A stretch of 64,000 bases of DNA from Micromonospora sp. NBC_01740 (GTDB lineage Bacteria; Actinomycetota; Actinomycetes; Mycobacteriales; Micromonosporaceae), in the NCBI RefSeq assembly GCF_035920365.1, contig NZ_CP109150.1, forward strand, positions 4,092,001 to 4,156,000. The letters run 5' to 3'. Shown here piece after piece: positions 59,691 through 64,000 of the stretch. Within the stretch, counting starts at the first letter, position 1. Each line of letters starts with the position of its first letter. Position numbers and translations under genes: made by a program. The notes beneath the pieces are model-generated. The model saw only the letters and a list, made by a program, of their open reading frames with translations, did not search any database and was not told where the DNA came from.

Positions 59691-60398
59691 ACAACAAGGA
59701 GGGGAAGTCATGCCGGACCCGAAGGCCGGAGGCCCCATTGCGGAGCCACGAAAAAGGTAACGGGGGGGCGAGACCGAGGCGCTGTACGGGTCGCTGCGCG
59801 ACGCGGACGCCGACGTCTACCTGTTGCAGGAATACTGGTACGAGAAGAGCGCCGGACCGACGCCGGCCACGCTCGACCGGCTGCGCGCCGAGTTCCCCGG
59901 CTTCCAGGTCGTGGTCGCCGGCGAGCTGGTCACCCGTCTCCCGCCTGCCGGTGCTGCGGCAGGTGCCGCTGGAGCCGGCCGGCCTGCCGCCGGCGGTGGC
60001 GGGAGCCGGCGACCAGTGGCGCTACAAGACCCTCCGCACCGACCTGGACCTCGGCGGCGGCCGCGTGCTGTCGGCGTACAACCTGCATCTGCCCGTGCAG
60101 CTCTCGCCCGAGCACGGCCCGTTCGACGGAGACTTCTACCGGGTGCTGCGCGAGCAGCACGCCCAGCGGGAACCGCAGTGGCGGGCGCTGGCCCGTGACG
60201 TGGGGTCCAACCCCCATCCGGTGCTGCTCGCCGGGGACCTGAACACCAGCCCGGCGATGGGTGACCTGCGCAAGCTGCCCGACGGCCTGCGCGACGCCGG
60301 TCACGCGATGCCGTCGCTCTACCCGGCCCGTGCGCAGACACCCGCCGGCCGGGATCGCTCGCCGGGCCCGGCCGCCGGTTCCGGTCCTCCTGACGCGG

Positions 60399-60977
60399 TC
60401 AGAGCCCGGCCGCGGCGTCATACCGGCGACGCAGGTCTGCCATTTCCGGCCCGGTCAGCGCCTCCTCGCGCGCCTGCTCCACGTACTTCTGCGGGAACAT
60501 CTCGCGCAACCGGTCGACGAACGCGACATCGGCGCTCGCCTCGACCGTCCGAATGCCGGGGGGCTCGATGGACATGTCCATGATCACTGGACCGACGAGC
60601 TTGACGGCCCAGTCCCACGGACGCTTCTGCTCGGCGATCCCGCAGAGGCGGAAGCCGTAGACCGTTCGCACGTCGGCGAGGGCGGTGGCTTCCGCCGGCT
60701 CGTGACCGTAGACGCGGACTCCGCAGATCACCGCCGGTTTCGCCCGGCCCTCGGTGGCGGCCGGTGCGTCATGTCCAGCGTGGTGGTGTTGCCCCGGGTC
60801 CACCTGTTCGAGCGTGCTCCGCATTCGGGCCATGATCCGTGTCCGCAGATCCGTCGGCTCGGCTTCCGATCCGGCCGAGTTGGTCAGTACGACCGCGCCG
60901 GCCGTCAAGGTCAGGATCGCTGCCACCCACACGAATCGATTTCGGTACCATCCCGCGAAACTCTGCCGGGAGAACAT
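60399..60977 (-). CDS. Membrane-anchored protein of unknown function
   Basis: 192 residues from the ATG at 60977. One N-terminal helix (FVWVAAILTLTAGAVVLT, about 16-33) precedes an extracytoplasmic part with QHHHAGHDAP and two cysteines (VICGVRVYG, FRLCGIAEQ) that could form a disulfide. No family recognised. Confidence 0.6.
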   Translation of the reverse strand: MFSRQSFAGWYRNRFVWVAAILTLTAGAVVLTNSAGSEAEPTDLRTRIMARMRSTLEQVDPGQHHHAGHDAPAATEGRAKPAVICGVRVYGHEPAEATALADVRTVYGFRLCGIAEQKRPWDWAVKLVGPVIMDMSIEPPGIRTVEASADVAFVDRLREMFPQKYVEQAREEALTGPEMADLRRRYDAAAGL

Positions 60978-61341
60978 GCTCACCTCTTGTCTGGTCGCCG
61001 TTTCCGGTGCCCTGGCAGACGGCCCGGATGCCTCCGGCCGGTCGGATCTCCGGCGTCGGCTGTGGTGGGACACGTACGGCGGGGACGGTTGCCCAGGGGT
61101 GTGCCCGTCGTACGTGGAGACGGCCCGACGAGGCGGCGCGCGAGGGCCGGTGAGACCGGCGCGCTACCGGTGCTGCTGCTCCCGTGCTGCCGTTCCCAGC
61201 GCGGTTGCCCCCGCGCTGCGGCGATGTGAGCCATTGCAACACGACCCGGACCGCTCCGGCAACATCGACGATGCTCGTCGTCGTGCCGGGTACGCAGGTG
61301 AGCAGACACGTTGTCCCGGCTCGGGTTGGCGAGGGGTCCGG
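60978..61341. other. Gene-free stretch
   Basis: 364 bases without a supported gene, between two minus-strand genes. It should contain the promoter of the 60399-60977 gene and the end of the operon starting at 63665. No strong hairpin noticed. Confidence 0.4.
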
Positions 61342-62502
61342 TCAGGGTGGGTCGAACCGGCCCTGACACGCCGCAGCCGTGGGCATCCGGTGGCACGGGA
61401 CCAGGTTCGGGGGATTCAACACCGGAAAGGTGGCGGAACTCCGGATCCAGTACTGCTCCGGGTGCCGGGGCCGGGCCTCCACGACGAACGGCTTCTCCCC
61501 GTCGCGGAGAATCAGCTTTCCGCCACCCTGCGGCGTGGAATCGTGGTAAGTGGCCTCGATCTCCCAACTACAGGACTTTTCCCCGGTGACCGCCTCCACA
61601 CGCAGCCCGCCGGGGGACATGCCACCACCCAGGTCGATCTTACGGCGACTGAAGTACGGCCGTCCCTGCTCCTCGACGTCATCGGCGATGTACGGGATCG
61701 GATCCTCTTCGGTCAGATCGAAGAGCATCCCTTCGTAAGCGGCACCGCCCTCCGGGGCGACGTCGATCACCGCCTTGGCCGTCGACGGCTGGCAGGAGAC
61801 GTTGACCGCGTGCATGTCGATGATCGAGAGCTGGGTCGTCCGGTCACTGATGATGTTCATGGTGAAGACCGCCGCGTCACTGGTGGACGGGTCTGTGAAG
61901 CCACCCGGCAAGCCACCGATCATCGACGGAAAGGGAAGCAGACGTCCACCCAACGTACGGAGGAAGCGCCAGATCTCCACGTCGGATCCGAGCGACTCCA
62001 GCTTCACCTGCTCCGGTTGGGTCAACGGCCGGTCGAGGACGATCCGCCAGAACTCGGGGATGGTGCGGTCGTACTTCACCGAAGCGACGAAGGGTGTCTT
62101 GGCCTGGTCGTGCCGCTGGCCGGCGTCCAGGTCCGTCCCGACCCGTGAATCCGCGGTCTCCCGGTTGAAGAAGTGGGTGACGACCAGAGTCGCCAGTAGG
62201 GACACGATGGCCACCGCGATCATGATGAGTAGAAACTTCGGCTTCTCCGGCGGCGGAAGATCCTTCATGCCGGGCGCGATCTGCTCCCCGGCGTGGGCGA
62301 GGAGTGAACGACCTTTCGGTGGCGCCGGTTCCGTAGCCGGTGGCCCCGGTTCCGCTGCCGCGGGTGGCGGCGCAGCGGTGGTCTTCTCGCCGTCCTTGTC
62401 TGCTCCCGGTAGCGGCGGTTCTGGTGCCATGTCCTTCTCCTGACCATCGTCGTCGCTCATGAGCACGGGTGGCGTGACCCGTCGTTCCTCCTGTCCGGTC
62501 AC
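61342..62502 (-). CDS. Single-pass membrane protein of unknown function
   Basis: 386 residues, starting at a GTG that overlaps the stop of the preceding gene (GTGA). A long acidic Pro/Ala-rich cytoplasmic N-terminus (about 1-85) is followed by one helix (FLLIMIAVAIVSLLATLVVTHF) and an extracytoplasmic domain with four cysteines (VSCQPST, KSCSWEI, VPCHRMP, AACQGRF). No family recognised; it probably works with the beta-propeller-like protein encoded just upstream. Confidence 0.7.
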   Translation of the reverse strand: MTGQEERRVTPPVLMSDDDGQEKDMAPEPPLPGADKDGEKTTAAPPPAAAEPGPPATEPAPPKGRSLLAHAGEQIAPGMKDLPPPEKPKFLLIMIAVAIVSLLATLVVTHFFNRETADSRVGTDLDAGQRHDQAKTPFVASVKYDRTIPEFWRIVLDRPLTQPEQVKLESLGSDVEIWRFLRTLGGRLLPFPSMIGGLPGGFTDPSTSDAAVFTMNIISDRTTQLSIIDMHAVNVSCQPSTAKAVIDVAPEGGAAYEGMLFDLTEEDPIPYIADDVEEQGRPYFSRRKIDLGGGMSPGGLRVEAVTGEKSCSWEIEATYHDSTPQGGGKLILRDGEKPFVVEARPRHPEQYWIRSSATFPVLNPPNLVPCHRMPTAAACQGRFDPP

Positions 62503-63665
62503 TGAGGCGGTGTCGCGATCGCCGTCACCGCGGGGTGAACGACCCGCTGCTCAGGCCCCGAGAACCAGGTCAACGCGGTGGCGCTCTGACCGTCGGTCGA
62601 CGGCGCCAGGCTGGCGAAGACCAGCCCGGACCTGGTGCGTACCGACTGCGTCGGCAGTTGGCCCCTTACCCGGCTCCAGGAGCTGTTCGCCTCCAGACGC
62701 CACAGGACCGGGGCGCCGTAGGCCCAGGCGGATGCCTCCCCGCAGGACCAACCGATCGTGGTGGCGTACAGCAGGCCGTCCTCCCACCAGAGGTCGACCA
62801 CCCGGGAACCCCGACCATCCGCGCCGAACGGGGTGGGGCCCTCCGCCACATCGAGGCCAGGGGTCGCCTGCCTACGTCCGGTGGCTGGATCCAGGACGGT
62901 GACGGTCGCGTTCTCCCGGCAGGCGTCGAAGTGACCGCCTTCGACGAAGGCCATTCGGGCTCCGCCGTAGGCGGTCGTGGCGGCGGCGGTCCCCCGGGAG
63001 ACTGCGATGTTTCCCTTCGTCATGCCGATCCGCTTGACCTGCCCGTCCGAGGAGGCGAGCAGCAACTGCTCCGGTCCACCGTAGGCCGCCGTGCTGTCGA
63101 GATCGGCGCCAGCGAAGAGGGCCACCTCCGGCAGGCCAGCCAGGGCGGTGAGCTGCTGACTGAACCGCACCGGGGCGTCCACCGGTTCAGATGTGCCGTC
63201 CCGCCCCCGGGTCAACGCCAGCCGGTGGATCCTCCGCTTTCCGTCCACGACGAGGACCTCGTCCGTACCGACGGAGATGCTGCTTGAGCAGCCGACACAG
63301 GGGAGGGAGAAGCTGGTCGCGGTCGTGCGGTCGATGACCGCGACCGTCGCCTCGTCCGTGCCTGCGGCGGTCACTGCGAAGACGTACCGTCCGCTACTGG
63401 TCCAGCCCGGTGCCGTGTGGTACCCGGAGAAGTCGCCCTCGATCCGACTTACCAGTCGACCGTCGACAAGCAGGGCCAGCTCGTCTGCGGCGAGATAGGC
63501 CAGGGTGGGTGGCTTCGAGGGCTCCGCGGGCGCGCTGGACGATCCGTCGGACGGGTCGGCCAGCGTCGCGGGATCCCGGATGAGGTGATGGATCAGAAGC
63601 CCCAGCAGTACGGCCGACAGAACGGTTGCGGCCATCACCACAGACTGCACCCGAGACATACGCAT
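62499..63665 (-). CDS. Membrane-anchored beta-propeller-like protein
   Basis: 388 residues from the ATG at 63665, with GGAGGG about 10-12 bases upstream. An N-terminal helix (VVMAATVLSAVLLGLLIHHL) anchors repeated WD40/PQQ-like blades outside: GWTSSGRYVFAVTAAGTDE, ATVAVIDRTTATSFSLPCVG, TVTVLDPATGRRQATPGLDV. The CVGC pair and two later cysteines suggest disulfides. Coupled to the next gene by a GTGA overlap. Function unknown. Confidence 0.7.
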   Translation of the reverse strand: MRMSRVQSVVMAATVLSAVLLGLLIHHLIRDPATLADPSDGSSSAPAEPSKPPTLAYLAADELALLVDGRLVSRIEGDFSGYHTAPGWTSSGRYVFAVTAAGTDEATVAVIDRTTATSFSLPCVGCSSSISVGTDEVLVVDGKRRIHRLALTRGRDGTSEPVDAPVRFSQQLTALAGLPEVALFAGADLDSTAAYGGPEQLLLASSDGQVKRIGMTKGNIAVSRGTAAATTAYGGARMAFVEGGHFDACRENATVTVLDPATGRRQATPGLDVAEGPTPFGADGRGSRVVDLWWEDGLLYATTIGWSCGEASAWAYGAPVLWRLEANSSWSRVRGQLPTQSVRTRSGLVFASLAPSTDGQSATALTWFSGPEQRVVHPAVTAIATPPQ

Positions 63666-64000
63666 CGACGGACGACCCTCCACCTGACGTCGTACCTCGA
63701 GTTTAGGCTGCGGCTGTGACGGTCGCACTCCCCTCTGTCATCGCCCGGTCGGGCCAGACTCAGTGCGCCAGCTGACGACACCGCCGAGCAGGGTTCCGAG
63801 AGGCCGGTCCCGGTGACGTCAGCGACTGAACGACGATGCCGGACGTGGGTGTCCATCGCCGTCGCCTCGGACACCATGCCGTACGTCCTGTGCCAGAGGC
63901 CGCGTGCGTCGTCCCGGCACCCCATTGGAGGTGACCGTCGTGCTCAACTTCGCCCCGTGTGAGCGATCCGATCCGGCCGCTGGTCGGTGAGAAGGTCGCG
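63666..64000. other. Right end of window, no complete gene
   Basis: No supported gene. A GGAGG at about 63928 precedes a plus-strand GTG frame of a few codons (VTVVLNFAPCERSD) that stops before the window ends. It is too short to call. Confidence 0.4.

Larger units (their letters stand above)
58197..60330 (+). pseudogene. Endonuclease/exonuclease/phosphatase-family membrane protein, interrupted
   Basis: Segment 1 (58197 to about 58863) starts at a GTG and encodes membrane helices (LPATALLLLPVLVAAGAVVV, VWLPVAALTAVAGIVVAARC). A frameshift near 58530 is followed by further helices and LRVFVWNYWDEGVP. Segment 2 (about 59763-60330) resumes with LRDADADVYLLQEYWYEKSA, RLRAEFPGFQVVVAGELVT, and, after an extra C near 59933, LPVLRQVPLEPAGLP and HPVLLAGDLNTSPAMGDL. 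About 900 bases of foreign DNA separate the parts. The catalytic C-terminus is lost. Confidence 0.7.

Noticed and set aside
1..64000. CRISPR arrays, rRNA genes, riboswitches
   Set aside because: I saw no evenly spaced short repeats, no rRNA sequence and no recognisable riboswitch core on either strand.

Overview
The window is high-GC DNA with strong G/C third-position bias, GTG starts and many ATGA/GTGA stop-start overlaps. This points to an actinomycete, most likely Micromonosporaceae (Micromonospora-like). That assignment is an inference from style and gene content; there is no rRNA or intact tRNA to confirm it.

Region 1 (1-15.5 kb) is accessory DNA. It holds a SUKH-domain protein, a full IS110 element, an XRE/ImmA-IrrE + PIN gene pair and decayed IS110/IS3 copies. 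Intact-looking IS5 (9791-10823) and IS630 (10891-12126) elements have inverted repeats and TA target duplications. Three copies of the 3' part of a tRNA-Pro(GGG) gene (7067, 8187, 14387) have shared flanking arms. Their layout reads as attL, internal attP and attR of two tandemly integrated, now gutted integrative elements. Fragments of two other tRNAs lie between them.

Region 2 (15.6-22.5 kb) is a set of envelope/small-molecule genes: a membrane-anchored molybdopterin oxidoreductase, a membrane protein, an SDR epimerase with a zinc-ribbon-like insert, a polytopic membrane protein, a GT2 glycosyltransferase, a DUF2064 nucleotidyltransferase-like protein and a methyltransferase. The last three overlap stop-to-start.

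Region 3 (22.5-26.4 kb) has gene remnants plus an intact DUF6518-like membrane protein and an alpha/beta hydrolase.

Region 4 (26.4-58 kb) is a large glycan/glycoside utilisation island. It has an ABC sugar importer without its own ATPase and three GH38-type alpha-mannosidases. It also has a GH84 beta-N-acetylglucosaminidase, GH1, a GH27/31/36-type TIM-barrel hydrolase and an (alpha/alpha)6 glycosidase-like protein. A ROK kinase, a SIS isomerase, a tandem metallo-beta-lactamase-fold protein and an FAD oxidoreductase accompany them, along with an FGGY kinase, a LacD-like aldolase, an Asp/Glu racemase-like protein and a four-carbon acid sugar kinase. None of the hydrolases has an evident signal peptide, so the degradation looks intracellular. 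A LacI regulator (42.6 kb) sits among palindromic sites of the form TGGGATCGATCCCA, several placed on predicted transcription starts. A DeoR regulator (55.9 kb) diverges from a six-gene operon (55773 down to 47754).

Region 5 (58-64 kb) holds an exonuclease/phosphatase-family gene broken by an insertion carrying an IS110 remnant, then three minus-strand genes for membrane-anchored or secreted proteins of unknown function.
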